In this document: positions 1 through 11,444 of the stretch, piece by piece
How positions within the stretch are numbered: the first letter of the stretch is position 1
Layout of the letters: every line of letters starts with the position of its first letter
Source of the DNA: Cydia pomonella
Taxonomy: Eukaryota > Arthropoda > Insecta > Lepidoptera > Tortricidae
Assembly: GCF_033807575.1 (NCBI RefSeq)
Contig: NC_084729.1
Location: 6,324,001-6,388,000, forward strand
Direction of reading: 5' to 3'
Length of the DNA: 64,000 nucleotides
Notes under the pieces: model-generated
What the model was told of the DNA's origin: nothing
What the model saw: only the letters and a program-made list of their open reading frames with translations
The model's database searches: none
Made by a program: the position numbers and the translations under genes

Positions 1-228
1 TGTCTCAAGTAGGTACTATAAAGATAAGAATCTAATTCTTAAAGTGACAGTAGCATGTTAAAACTAAGCGTAAATTTGCTATAAGCTTAATGATTTTTTT
101 ATCGATATTACGAGTATACGTGGTACCTATATCGGGCACGTCAAAAGTACCTAAGGTTTAGATACGCCCTATCAGGGTCCACGTACTGTACACCTAGCAT
201 TAAGTTAAACACCTTAATGAAGGGCTTC

Positions 229-488
229 GCCTGACCTTTGAGTGTCAGGGGTTTGTTAGAGCGCGCGGATCGCGCTCTATGCCCGACCTTTGAGTGCGAG
301 GGGTTTTTTAGAGCGCGCGGATCGCGCTCTATGCCCGACCTTTGAGTGTGAGGGGTTTGTTAGAGCGCGCGGATCGCGATCTATGCCCGACCTTTGAGTG
401 TGAGGGGTTTGTTAGAGCGCGCGGATCGCGATCTATGCCCGACCTTTGAGTGTGAGGGGCGTCGCAGGTGCCCCCTATATAAGAGCCC
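229..488. repeat. 52-bp GC-rich tandem repeat, five units
   Basis: Units begin at 229, 281, 333, 385 and 437, an exact 52-bp spacing. Each has a 'cctttgagtg' segment followed by an imperfect palindrome agagcgcgcggatcgcgctct-like core (19-21 bases). GC content is far above the surrounding AT-rich DNA. Positions 1-228 before it hold nothing I recognise. Confidence 0.9.
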
Positions 489-720
489 GCGGAGCGCGCT
501 CTGTACGTTGGGCTACGTACGCACTAAGCGGCTAGCCGCGTGCGGACAGCCGCATGACGGTTAAGAATGTATGAAACCGCAACCATAAATACTGAACGCA
601 CTAAGCGGTCCGCCGCAACCGCACGCGGCTGGCGCATAGTGCGTATGGGGCCTTGGGCTTTGCCCGACCTTTTAGTGTGTGGGGCGCCGTATATGTGAGA
701 GCGTGCAAGGCATTTATATG
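489..720. repeat. GC-rich inverted repeat next to the 52-bp array
   Basis: Two related segments, around 515-556 (gcactaagcggctagccgcg) and 598-645, share 'gcactaagcgg' and 'gcacgcggct'-type words in opposite senses. The cctttga/gtgtgaggggc word of the tandem array recurs near 665-690. It is probably one repeat family together with the tandem array. No coding signal is seen. Confidence 0.5.
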
Positions 721-762
721 CCGGCGGCCCGCTGTATTTTGTACCTGTTGCAAATAAATAAA

Positions 763-1332
763 TTGAAATGTATGGCTATTTATACGACATGTCAGATAAA
801 CGTCCGTTCATAGTCATACAATAAGTATGACGTGAGTATGACCATTGGATGAGGTTTTCGACAGAAGTGTAAGCACATAAAGGTGACTTCGGTTGGTTAA
901 ATGCTCTAAGATTTAAACACGTCCGTCCAATTGAAAAGTGGCGATTTTGTAAGTCAGTTGAAAATACCCTGTTATTTTTGTGGAAAAACGGTCGTTAAAC
1001 CGAAAATAACAATTTTATTTTACAGCCCTAGTGACGTCATGCAATGAATCAAGTTCAGTATTTTATGGGTGTGTAACATGACATGTAGAAAAAGAATATA
1101 TAAAAAATGTGACAGATTTATGACCAAAATGTCCATAACCTCTATATTAAACCAGCCATTAATTTAATTTCTTCCCACATTATTTAAATACAAAGAAAAC
1201 ATCCAGGTACAATCCATGTATATTCTACATTGAACTATTATTCCTCTTATTAACTCACGTCATACTCACGTCATACTTATTGTATGAACGGACGTTTATC
1301 TGACATGTCGTATAAATAGCCATACATTTCAA
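763..1332. mobile_element. MITE with ~75-bp terminal inverted repeats
   Basis: The sequence starting ttgaaatgtatggc at 763 (through about 842) is repeated as its reverse complement ending gccatacatttcaa at 1332 (from about 1258). The 570-bp span has no coding content. This is the structure of a non-autonomous DNA transposon. I did not find a convincing target duplication. Confidence 0.75.
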
Positions 1333-1648
1333 GAATATTATTATTCTTATTATTTATTGGGTGTTATTCTTTGAACTATTATTACTACGTATAGAACCGG
1401 CACAGAGAACCAGTATTTCGCGCCGTGAGTTGTTGTTTACACAACAAACCATAGAGGCGGAGCGTGAATCCGGCGACCTAAACGCGTAAGCGCCATCAAT
1501 TTCCCGGCGTTTACAAGTTTTACAACGCTTTGGTTTCGTGATACAGGTTGCGATTGCGATAATTTCATTGTTCGCTACGACTTCTCTATAGTAATAATAA
1601 CACAATGTTTTTATCACCCTAATAAATGTGACGATTCGCGAGTAAAAG

Positions 1649-1741
1649 TACCTCATGGCGGTTGGCGCTTACGTTGCGTAGCGCCGCATTAGTATTGGAG
1701 CGTCGTTAATAACAACGTAAGCGCCGACCGCCATAAGGTGG
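1649..1741. repeat. Short palindromic element (about 90 bp)
   Basis: Arms 'cctcatggcggttggcgc' and 'gcgccgaccgccataagg' are inverted copies around a short spacer containing gcgtagcgccgc and gagcgtcg. It is probably a small MITE. Confidence 0.55.
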
Positions 1742-2539
1742 CATTACCCGTGGAACAACAATATTATTATAATGTTTAGAACTTTAATAAATAAAAATAA
1801 AAAAATATTATTTATTTAAGGAGAAAATTGGCAACCCTAATAAATGTATACAAACATACTGCATTGAACGTTCCGTCTGTCCTCATAAAGCTGGTAGATA
1901 AATAAACAAACATGTTATGAATAGCTCCGTACATAGCGAACACATAACAGTAAGCTATCTTCTACGGAAACGTAGTATACATTTGATTTCTTAAATTACA
2001 CCTCGTGACTTGACGATCATGTCTATTCTGCCCACTGCCCTCAATATGCATAACAGCTGTTGAAAAACCCTTTAAACAAAAACTGACTTCAAAAAGGATA
2101 AAATAAAATATTATCCTATTTACATACACGAGTTACCAACTGGTATGTTTGAAGTCGGTGCTAAGCTGCAAAATCTATCAATAATAATCAGCTTAGTAGT
2201 AGTTTCGTAGCAAAATCTTAAAATTTATGAAGCCGAGAAACTGCTAACGATATAAAACATAAAATTATGATGCATACAAATAAAATTTAACTAATTTTCT
2301 AAATAAATGTTAAAAAAATATATTCTTAGTCTTGTCCGCTAGTGCCAAAGGTTAGCACAATGATATATTGATATAGTTCTCTATTTTCACTATGACTTAG
2401 GAATATTTTATGACCTATAAAACGAAACTTTGAACATATAGTAGGTGGAAACATCGCTGGGAAATTCTTTAAAGCTTTTTTAGTGGGAAATACAGCAGGT
2501 ACGATGACAGGTTTATTTATTAATAAGATTCACATTCTT
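1742..2539. other. Gene-free AT-rich stretch
   Basis: I see no exon, repeat or RNA gene here. The sequence is AT-rich with no supported open frame. Confidence 0.5.
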
Positions 2540-2690
2540 TTTAGGGTTCCGTAGTCAACTAGGAACCCTTATAGTTTCGCCATGTCCGTCTGTCCATCCG
2601 GGGCTTTGCTCCGTGATCGTTAGTGCTAGAAAGCTACAATTAGGCATGGATACATTACATGACAACAAAATGGTAAAATAAAAATACCAA
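2540..2690 (-). repeat. 'gttccgtag' dispersed repeat, partial
   Basis: It begins with agggttccgtag and contains the cgccatgtccgtctgtcc and ctttgctccgtgatcgttag words also found at 26760-26887 and 46160-46230. This is one end of a dispersed family common in Lepidoptera, here in minus orientation relative to the fuller copy at 26169-26887. Confidence 0.7.
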
Positions 2691-2945
2691 GAATTTTTTT
2701 TTAGGTACAATCGCCATGGCACGATCAGATATTTTCGACTAGACGTGTGCAAAGAAATTATTGAAAAAACCGTGCTCAGATTTTGTTGCCATTGCAATAG
2801 TTATGATATAAATGGCATTTGCAGAGTGCAGAATTTATTGAAATTTAGTCTTGCTTAGAAATATTTGGACACCTTGGCTGCTTCGAAATATCTGATGGCG
2901 ACTGTACCTCCCCTACAAGTTTTGTTAAAAAAAAATTCGCTTTTA

Positions 2946-3270
2946 CAAGCGGTGGTGGCCGAGTGGATATTTGTATATAGTGGATACTTTCAATCCGGAG
3001 TGGATATAGTGGATACTTTCAATCCGGAGGTCGCGGGTTTAAATCTTGACTCATACCAATGAGTTTTTCGGAACTTATAAACGAAATATCATTTGATATT
3101 TACCACTAGCTTTTCAGTGAAGGAAGGAAACCTCCATACATCTGCGAAGGAATTCAAAGGTGTATGTGAAGTCCCCAATCCGCATTGGGCTAGCGTGGGG
3201 ACTATAGCCCAAGCCCTCTTGCGCATGAGAGGAGGCCTGTGCCCAGCAGTGGGACGTAAATAGGCTAAAT
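2946..3270 (+). mobile_element. tRNA-derived SINE, plus orientation
   Basis: The head carries a tRNA A-box-like ggtggccgagtgg near 2953 and a B-box-like ggtcgcgggtttaaatc near 3026, the internal pol III promoter pattern. The body contains atgagtttttcggaactta and tttgatatttaccac, shared with the copies near 7190, 11700 and 31060. The tail includes cctgtgcccagcagtggga. A short internal duplication of gtggatactttcaatccgga lies between the boxes. Confidence 0.8.
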
Positions 3271-3699
3271 TATCTCAACAGAATATTTTCGGAAATATTC
3301 GCTCCGAAAGAAAAAAACTGTGCTTAAGAAACGGGACTTTTCTGTTGCAGATAGCTTATTTTATATAAAAAAAAAAAACGTTTATTCACGTTTAATGCCT
3401 TATAAATATTTACAATATACTTCTGCCAAACCACAGAGTGGTTTGTTGGCAGACGAAACTCCTATAATATGTAAGCTAGGTAGTCTATATGTTACTTATA
3501 TTATTATCTATTTAACCCCTTACCGCATGCGCAGCCCTATATGGCGGTTATAATATTCACTTCTATTGATAGCTATCAAAGTTTATTTTTAAACAGATAT
3601 AATACTTTTGTTTACGACATGAAGTAAGGCGTTAACGCTACAATGTGATCATACAGTATAAAAATGCAGTGCATGTGTACAATTTATAGCGGTTGTATT

Positions 3700-4068
3700 T
3701 TACCTTTCATTTAATACATTATTGCTAAGTTTCTTTTTAAATGTTCGTTTTGTTATCCTTTTGGTCTTCAAATCCGATGGTAACTCGTTATAGATCATAG
3801 GGACTAAATATTTTCTACATCTCTGGCCAAAATAATTAGTAAAACTAGGTACTAGCAATTTATTATTATCTCTGTTTCTTATTAACCTTTGATTGACAAT
3901 AGGTATTTTAAACTCATCATTATACATTTGTTCCATAGCTAAGAATAACGTGACTTTTTCATGAACTGTTAAAATTTTACATTCTAAGAAAAGTTGTTCA
4001 TAGGTAGTACTTTTACATTTAAATTTAGTTTTTTTGTAAACCATTAATTTCATGAATCTAATCTGCAA
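3700..4068 (-). pseudogene. Non-LTR retrotransposon C-terminal fragment
   Basis: A 122-codon open frame reads like the carboxyl tail of a lepidopteran non-LTR reverse-transcriptase polyprotein. Examples are HEKVTLFLAMEQMYNDEFK, IVNQRLIRNRDNNKLLVPS and YFGQRCRKYLVPMIYNELP. No catalytic reverse-transcriptase motif is included, so it is a 5'-truncated remnant. Family assignment rests on recognition of the tail only. Confidence 0.6.
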
Positions 4069-4426
4069 TGCCTTTATAATGATTTACATATCGTCAAAAT
4101 AACTCAGTTATTGTCAAAACAATGAAGACCTACCGAAACCACCCCTTTCCGCTCGCAGTGCAAAATGTCTATTATATATTCGTGGCATTTCCACGTTGTA
4201 ACCTTTTCACTAGAAACGATAAGGGGAGATTCCCCTTTTTTTCCTACTTTGTCGTTCCTACTACACTCTAAGTATTTAATTGTGCTATTTTTTAAGTATT
4301 TTTTTTTCTATTTAAAAAGTATTTATTTACAATAACAATATACATAATGGATATATAAGGATAGTAAGTATTTAAGAATGAAACACATTTTCCAAGATGG
4401 CGGGGGTTCATCAAAGTCCCCAAACG

Positions 4427-4574
4427 TCAGTGCGAAACGTGACGTTACGCGTTTGCGTTAAGTCTCATTTTGTTATGGGATTAAGAAACAGCGCGCCAAG
4501 CGGGACGTTTTGGAAACTCAAAATCCCATATAAAATGAGACTTAACGCAAACGCGTACGTCACGTTTCGCTATC
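4427..4574. repeat. Stem-loop with ~50-bp arms
   Basis: Left arm 4427-4482 (gaaacgtgacgttacgcgtttgc...) and right arm 4521-4574 (...gcaaacgcgtacgtcacgtttcgc) are inverted copies with a roughly 40-bp loop. It is probably a short MITE. The small frames across it are by-products. Confidence 0.65.
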
Positions 4575-4610
4575 GAATAAATTTACACTAGGGGTACTGA
4601 CGTTTGCTTT

Positions 4611-4806
4611 CCCGCACTAGTGCGTAAATGAGCACATTATGTAACTATGTCGAAAATTTAAAGGGTCATATGTACTGAAAAACTCTCGCGACACGTATCG
4701 TACACGTGTCGTCTCAACTCGTGTCGATTTAAAACACTCCCTTTGGTCGTGTTTTAATTTATCGCCACTCGTTACGAATTTCCTATTTTTCGCACTTGTA
4801 TCGTAA
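4611..4806 (-). repeat. Dispersed repeat, same family as 62333-62527
   Basis: Read in reverse complement it matches 62333-62527 over most of its length. Shared words are tacaagtgcgaaaaatagga, gagtggcgataaattaaaac and agggagtgttttaaatcga. The edge is cgcactagtgcg. No coding role. Confidence 0.7.
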
Positions 4807-4938
4807 ATAAATATTTTCAAACCCGTACGCTATATGAGTATATAGCAAAAATATCCATTTTATACCAAAAATGCTTACATCATTTTGGAAATGATACTCT
4901 TCAAACTGCTGGATCAATTTCTATCAAACATAGCTAAG

Positions 4939-5705
4939 AACCACCGCAAGGAAACTCGCTTAAGAAAAACCGCATCGAAATTGGTCCATCCGTTCGAGAG
5001 CTACGATGCCACAGACAGACAAACATTGGCGTCTTTTTTTGCATTGGGTGTCAAAAAATCATATCTAAACGTGAATTTCGCGATACGGTTGTTATGCTTG
5101 GTGGGGCAGTATTGTTTTGATTCACCTCTGTGAAGTAAACTAGATGGACATCGGTCATAACAAAGGCATATCGAATTTGATTTCACATTCACAGGGACAC
5201 CAATGACATGCGTTTTTGGAACTATTCCAGCCAATGGACTAGAATAACTATAAGTCTGACTAGAACTCATAAAAACCGGCCAAGAGCATGTCGGGCTATG
5301 CTCAGTGTAGTTTTAGTCCGTAAAAATAGGCCGCCTTGAACTGGGGCTATTAGTGGGTATCCTTTGCAGTCACGTCTGAAAATATCGATACAGACCAAGT
5401 GGCTAAAATATGTGTACATAACAAGCAAAACTAACCTTTGTAGCACTTTTACTAAGAAAGGAAAACTTTTTGCAAAAATTCTAAATGGCTTAACTGATTT
5501 TTCCTTGCAAGTCTTTATTTCCAGGTTTTTTTTTGGTCAATGGTCCAAAAGTTAGAAGAACGGGGACACATTTTTTTTTGAAGCGATTATTCCAAAAATA
5601 TTCAATTCAATTTTCAATTTCAATTCAATTATTTATTTATTTCGAATCCACAATAGATCCATAATTGTTAGTATTTACAACAAATCTTAAAATTAATTAA
5701 GGTTA
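4939..5705 (+). repeat. ~770-bp duplicated segment, inverted partner at 39060-39838
   Basis: From agaaccaccgcaagg to gttagtgacata this segment matches the reverse complement of 39060-39838 with only scattered differences. It spans the join between a 'gttccgtag'-type repeat and the 3' flank of a non-LTR fragment. The duplicated unit is therefore not one ordinary transposon. Confidence 0.85.
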
Positions 5706-5780
5706 GTGACATATAAAATAATAATAACATATCAACAAGTACAAAAAAATTAATATAAAAAATAAGTATAACTAGGCAAT

Positions 5781-6104
5781 CTAGATGCACCACTTCTCAG
5801 CATCTGTGGCTGCCACATGCAGTCCATTCCAGTGCATGAGCAGTGGTGCATCTATCTTACCTGCCAACGTTTTCAGGATGCTATTGGTACTGCCACACAG
5901 TCTCTGCATAAGTGACGCCGATCTGTTGCGTATAATTGCAAAAAAGTCATCCGTGTGCGCCTCCGCGAACATTCTCGACGCACTACAGTGCCGTGGCAGC
6001 CCCATCAGCATCCTGAAAACGTTGTTATATTGTATTCGTAGAGCATTGTACGCCCGCTGAGTATAGCTAGCCCACAGGCTGCAGGTGTAAAATATGATGT
6101 TGAA
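5781..6104 (-). pseudogene. Non-LTR retrotransposon 3' coding fragment
   Basis: Minus-strand reading gives a continuous frame. It starts with FNIIFYTCSLWASYTQRAY and continues with MLMGLPRHCSASRMFAEA and RNRSASLMQRLCGSTNS, to a stop at 5781. This is the typical tail of lepidopteran jockey/CR1-like reverse-transcriptase proteins. The catalytic part is absent, so it is a 5'-truncated insertion. Its 3' flank towards 5600 is AT-rich. Confidence 0.75.
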
Positions 6105-6236
6105 CCAAAAAATAGTCCAAGACCCCGATTCGTTTTGAAAGACCTATCCAACGATACCCCACACTATAAGGCTGAAACGAAAAAAAAAACATCCCCACAT
6201 TTCGTGTAGAGGAGCTAAAAAACGGCGTACCTAATT

Positions 6237-6642
6237 TATAGGTATAGTTTCTATTTTTCTCCGTGAGCTTCTACGGATTATCGTGTTATCTATTGTTTAA
6301 AAACCGCAAAGGCGCGTGCCACTATGAAAAAATGGTCAGGCCGCAAGCGAGGTCTTCGAATACGTATCTTTGTTTCGGATCGCAGTGTCACAAGTTAAGC
6401 TGGTTTGAGAGCGTTTAGTCGCCTACCTTAGACGCACCAATAGAGATCAGACAGCTATTCTGTTAGAATTCTGTGTTAGTTCATAATGAATCTTATTCCG
6501 TGCTCAATAGAGTAGTAATTCAATAAACGCTACCTATGCGGCCTGACCATTTTTTCATAGTGGCACGCGCCTTTGCGGTTTTTAAACAATAGATAAGACG
6601 ATAATCCGTAGAAGCTCACGGAGAAAAATATAAACTATATTC
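6237..6642. mobile_element. MITE with ~100-bp terminal inverted repeats
   Basis: The left arm (6237-6345, including ctccgtgagcttctacgga and cgcaaaggcgcgtgccacta) recurs inverted at about 6535-6642. The centre holds no coding sequence. It sits inside the 5273-6735 repeat. Confidence 0.75.
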
Positions 6643-6982
6643 ATGCCACATTCCAGCTTTCTAGCACAAAAGCGCGGACAGACAGACAGACGGACATGGC
6701 GAAACTATAAGGGTACCTAGTTACTACTGAACCCTAAAAATTAGCGGGAAATGGTGTATTGGGTAGTAAAAGCTGCAGGGTACATTTATGAAGAAGGTAT
6801 AACTTGTGTCAGATAAGTGTCACTTATATGGACCCTTTTTTTGAAGACAAACATGTATTGAGAGCTTCGTTTGGCCCTATGGTTGACTGGTAGAGAATGC
6901 CATTTGGCATTAAGTCCGCCATTTGTATATTGTTGTATAAATTTTGTGCAATAAAATGTAAATAAAATAGTAATAATAATTC

Positions 6983-7232
6983 AGCCTATATGTATACGTC
7001 CCACTGCTGGGCACAGGCCTCCTCGGCGAAATGGCTTGGGCTATAGTCCCCACGTGAGCCCAATGCGTATTGGAGAATGGAGACTTCACATACACCTTTT
7101 TTATTTTCTTCGCAGATGTATGCAGGTTTCCTCCCGATGTTTTCCTTCACCGAAAAGCTAGTCATCATAGAATATTCCTTACATAAGTTCCGAAAAACTC
7201 ATTGGTACAAGCCAGGATTTGAACCCGCAACC
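6983..7232 (-). mobile_element. tRNA-derived SINE, minus orientation, 5'-truncated
   Basis: The reverse complement contains the B-box-like gggttcaaatcctgg, atgagtttttcggaactta and cctgtgcccagcagtggga, as in 2946-3270. The A-box part of the tRNA head is missing, so the copy is truncated at its 5' end. Confidence 0.75.
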
Positions 7233-10200
7233 TTAAATAAAATAAATATATAACATTGCTGCATCTAAATCTTAAAATAATCTAACAAACCAGTCAAGTG
7301 GATTCACTTATCGTAAAGTGCAAATGTTTTTCACGACCATGAGATTTATATTCATGCATCGCTGAGTACCAGAATAAATCTGATTCCCGATTATATATAC
7401 TCGATACGTGTCAAGGGCTCTAGTTATACTGGAATTTCGTTCATAGCCTAGTTCAGAATCGCAGACTACACAGACACTACATTATAATACATATAATAAT
7501 GAAATAATATGTATATAATGACTAATTTATAATAATCTATCTATTGTCTATTGGAAGTTCTAGATATATATAGCGCTGTTGGTTTTCCATATACTAAAAT
7601 AAAATAACCTGTAAGTTATTAAGTTATTATTACCAATAAATAATGTATATGTCTATGTCTATATAGTGTCAGACCGAAGTTTCGGTGTCGGTTTCGGCAG
7701 GTTTCAACGAAGCTTGATGAGTTGCCTAAGTAAGGTACGAAATTGAAAAGCTTGATTATATCACTATTGTATACTTACAATACTTTTTCTACTAGTCAAC
7801 TAAAATAACATTTATTTTGCTATAAAACCTAAATAATTAATGAAAATTGGCAAATATCTCAACAGACTAAAATGTAGTACAAACACATGAACGCGCGTTG
7901 AATGAAATAGTTTCCCGTTTATGTCTTTTCTATGGGTGCGCGGCGGCACGTGATTGGTCAAATTTTTCATAATTGACTAATACAGTGTATCGAAATGATT
8001 ACCAAATATTCAAGCTGGAAGCCCATACATGAAAAGTGTGCAGATATAGTTTGGTATACGAAATCTGAATTCAACCATTACAGTCAACGAGTAGAATAAT
8101 AATTTGAAGAAAATACGTTTCATTTCTGTTAAAAGATTGTAGTTATATCTTTTAATGACATTTTTTTAAAGAAGTGTAGGTAAGTAAGAAAATATTCCTG
8201 AAAGTTTTTTGTCAAAATGCAAATTCTTGTAATTGAATCTGTGTTTACGTTCTGTGAGCCGGCTGATGTGCTCCAGATGTTCTAGGTTTTACGAGAGCAC
8301 TAGGCACATTAAAATTCCTAGTCTTTAAATATACTGCAGATGTCGTTTTATGTTTATTTGCATATAAAACTTTTCTAGTCTCTTTTATTTACGTTTTTGT
8401 ATAAAACAGCTGGCTTAGAAATGTTTCGGGTGCAAACTAAGCTTGTAAATGAAAATTTATTTAATTTTCTACAAGATATATAATCCTATTTAATTGTAAG
8501 TACGTACTTAGTTGAGACATAGATATTTAATTTTGATCTAATGCCTGGCAATTAATTCGGTAAAAAATATAAGATTATGTAATACCTACTCAACATAATC
8601 GGATATTATGTATGGTTCGTGTCATCCACGGTGACGCGCATATTTGTCAAATCTAAACTTTAATAATATGACAATAAGTGTCAAGGCACGCGTCGTCGTG
8701 AATGACACGATCTACAATATTATACAATAAGTAGGTACAGTCAAAAGATTTCATTTGTGACCCATTCCGTACCTTATCGCAGTGGCAAACAACATGGAAG
8801 TCGCTATATACCTCATACTCGTACTATAGGACAAATTACATTTTTGACTGTACAGTTGCCATCAGATATATCGGAGCGACCAAGGTTAGGTGCGTGTTCA
8901 GATATTTTTGACCACCTCGGCCGTTCCGGTATATGTGATGGTGACTGTTTTACATTTTATAGAAACACGATGGTAAACGTATTGACGTGGGCATATTTAT
9001 TAGGTCGGACAGATATAATATCCTTGTCCTGTTGTTTCCTTTAATACCTACTACAGTTAAGGCAGCTCTTTATAATTCTCTAAAAACAACAACATTTCTA
9101 TCCAAGATATAGTTTTTGCGTACAACGACCCACAAACAGCGAACGAAAACAAAAGATCATAAATCGACATTGATTTTGTTTTTAGATGTTGTACGCCGCT
9201 TTGAAAAACAAACGACAACATCAAAAAATTTGCACAATTACTACTTTTATGTGACTTACCGTGATGTCCGTGATCACTGTGATCAGACAGCCTTTCTACA
9301 ATCTACAATACATACATGTAACAGTCGTAACAAAGCCGTAATAGCCAATGGAACCAGTTTGAATTTGGACTTTAATACGAGGGCATACGTTACATAATTG
9401 AATCAGTTCCCCAATGGTTACTTACGGCTAGTGTGATGGGCAGCATAGTGATGTCATGGTAAATAAAGGCCACCGTGACCTTCCCATCCCTTATCGATCC
9501 CATAAAGTAATGTACAGACGTCGACAACCTTCGGCTAACCGTGAAATATTACCAAATATAGATTCCTTATCAATTCCATAAAGTCATTACTTACTTCTTA
9601 CTTATTACTTATTACTTACTGTCCATTGACAGATGTCAACAACCTTCAGCTATTATGATTTATGGAATTAAATAAGGATGTTGACTCTAAAAATAAATGA
9701 TTTCTGAATATCTTGCACGAAATAAAAACACAACAATTTAGTTTTTTTTATATTGAATTTTCACACGTTTTATTCAAAGGCATTTTCCGTGTAAAACCCC
9801 TCGAAAACTTGATTATATTTTCAAGGGCAGACTAACTAAAACCTAAGGTTAAAGTTGGCTCAATAGAAGAAAAAACCGGACAAACCAAACAAGTCTAGCT
9901 ACAAATCTAACGACTATATATTCATCTTGTTCACGGGTAACTGGAGACAGCGGGTGGGTGTCAGTTGTGTAGACCGCGCTCGGTCTACCCTCATTCGTGC
10001 GCGTCGGATGCGTTCGCTTTCAACGTTACTACTGGTCTTGTCCACACTTGTCCGGTCGATTTAAGTGTACTGAACTAACCGTGAATCATTAAAAACTCTT
10101 ACGGAAGTTTTGTTATTAAATCATGAAGAATAGGTCAGTAACACGATCACACTTGACATTGTTTACCCAAATTGTTTTCTTGGCCTCGTGCCAAAAGGAT

Positions 10201-11426
10201 ATTAATGTCGACTTTGCTTGCTCACCTTTCCTATTCCAAGACGAACTATGAGTTCATACGATATACGTCAATGTCAACATTTAGCACACTGGTTGTAAAA
10301 TTCAAATATACGACCGAATTTATAGGAAAAAAAAATAGATTTCGTTTTAAATTTCAGTTTAAAATAATGCGCTATCAAAAGTTTGCGTAACTTTTCATAT
10401 TATGATTTAACTAGCGTCGACGCTTGTCAACTCTATGGCTGCTGCTCGACGCAACGTTGGCGCAACTGCGCAGCGACGCCTTTTTCCATAGCGCTGACTA
10501 ACCGCTGACGCACAAAAAACGCTAGTGTGGGGTGACCCTTAATATGTAGACAACACGGCGACCTACTTATAATAACTATACACCGCGTTTATATTGAATT
10601 CCGTTAACTTCGGGATATCAGATAAAACAATTTTATTTTTACAAAATGTCACCAAATATTTTATATAGCATTGTAGTAACACGGGCATTACATTTAACTC
10701 CACAAAACAATTGAAAACTGTGACATATGAATGTCATTTCGAACATCGGTCGTCCGAGATAGTACTTAAGTTTATTAGCAAATGTAAAAACTCATACTAA
10801 ACACTAATCAATATGTAAACAGGCCCTGTATACGCTCGTAAGGGCATTATTATTATTAATTATTGATTATCTCCGAAATGGAGTTAATTAGAATACCGGT
10901 GTCTTTGAGAAAGTTACTTAATTTAAACTCAGGGCACCAGCAGGGAAAAAAAAACACGGTGTAGAAGTCTGACTAAAGTGGAGCCGTCGGGGTTTGCGAG
11001 GCCTACAGCTCACAGAGCCACTACAAGCAAAACAAAGAGCTGATGGCACATCATTTGAAAAAATAAAGATATCTAATATTGACACAATTTGAAAATACGA
11101 GTAGGCAAATCGGTGGAAATAAAGTTCTGTGGACACTCCGCGGTATATGATCTGTGGCGGTACTGAGGGCCTACCGCGAACCACGTTCGACGTGTTGCCT
11201 CTCTGTCGCACTTGTAAATTCGTACGTAAGTGTGACAGGGAGGTAACACTTCGAACGTGGTTCGCGGTAGGCACTCTGTAATGACACTACTGACTAAAAT
11301 AAGTCACTTGGTTTAATATTACATCTACATTTTTTTTGTTCTAAAAGAAGAATGTAAGTAATGTTTTTGATTGGATATACTTATATTATAATGAAAGTAA
11401 TTTATTAAATTTGTCTATTGTTACAG
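7233..11426. other. Gene-free stretch upstream of gelsolin
   Basis: I find no convincing coding exon. It contains an imperfect palindrome near 8625-8720 (cgtgtcatccacggtgacg / cgtcgtcgtgaatgacacg). A MITE-like remnant lies near 10410-10520, with ctagcg at one end and cgctag at the other. A short word near 10050-10095 recurs at 13620-13665. Open frames at 8757-9044 and 9116-9397 show no recognisable domain. Gelsolin's 5' untranslated or signal-peptide exon could lie here or further left. Confidence 0.5.
11167..11273. repeat. Hairpin-forming inverted repeat
   Basis: The arms ggcctaccgcgaaccacgtt and aacgtggttcgcggtaggca, with matching inner halves around gtacg, make a nearly full-length palindrome of about 107 bp. 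It is probably a small MITE. Confidence 0.75.
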
Positions 11427-11444
11427 GACGCGAGACATAAGGCC

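Larger units (their letters stand above)
5273..6735 (+). repeat. 'ccggccaagagcatg...gttccgtag' dispersed repeat, interrupted
   Basis: It opens with accggccaagagcatgtcgg and closes with ggacatggcgaaactataag and a decayed copy of the gttccgtag end. The uninterrupted cousin at 26169-26887 is about 719 bp. This copy is longer because a non-LTR fragment (about 5600-6104) and an inverted-repeat element (6237-6642) are nested in it. Confidence 0.7.

Noticed and set aside
2946..3070. tRNA gene
   Set aside because: It has A- and B-box-like words but no full cloverleaf, and it is joined to a SINE body shared with other copies.
8757..9397. Open frames of about 95 codons upstream of gelsolin
   Set aside because: No recognisable domain or splice context. 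Length is within chance expectation for this much sequence.
10081..10145. First exon of gelsolin (atgaagaatag|gtcagt)
   Set aside because: Very short, with a weak donor and no signal peptide character. The neighbouring sequence recurs at 13620, so it is repeat-derived.
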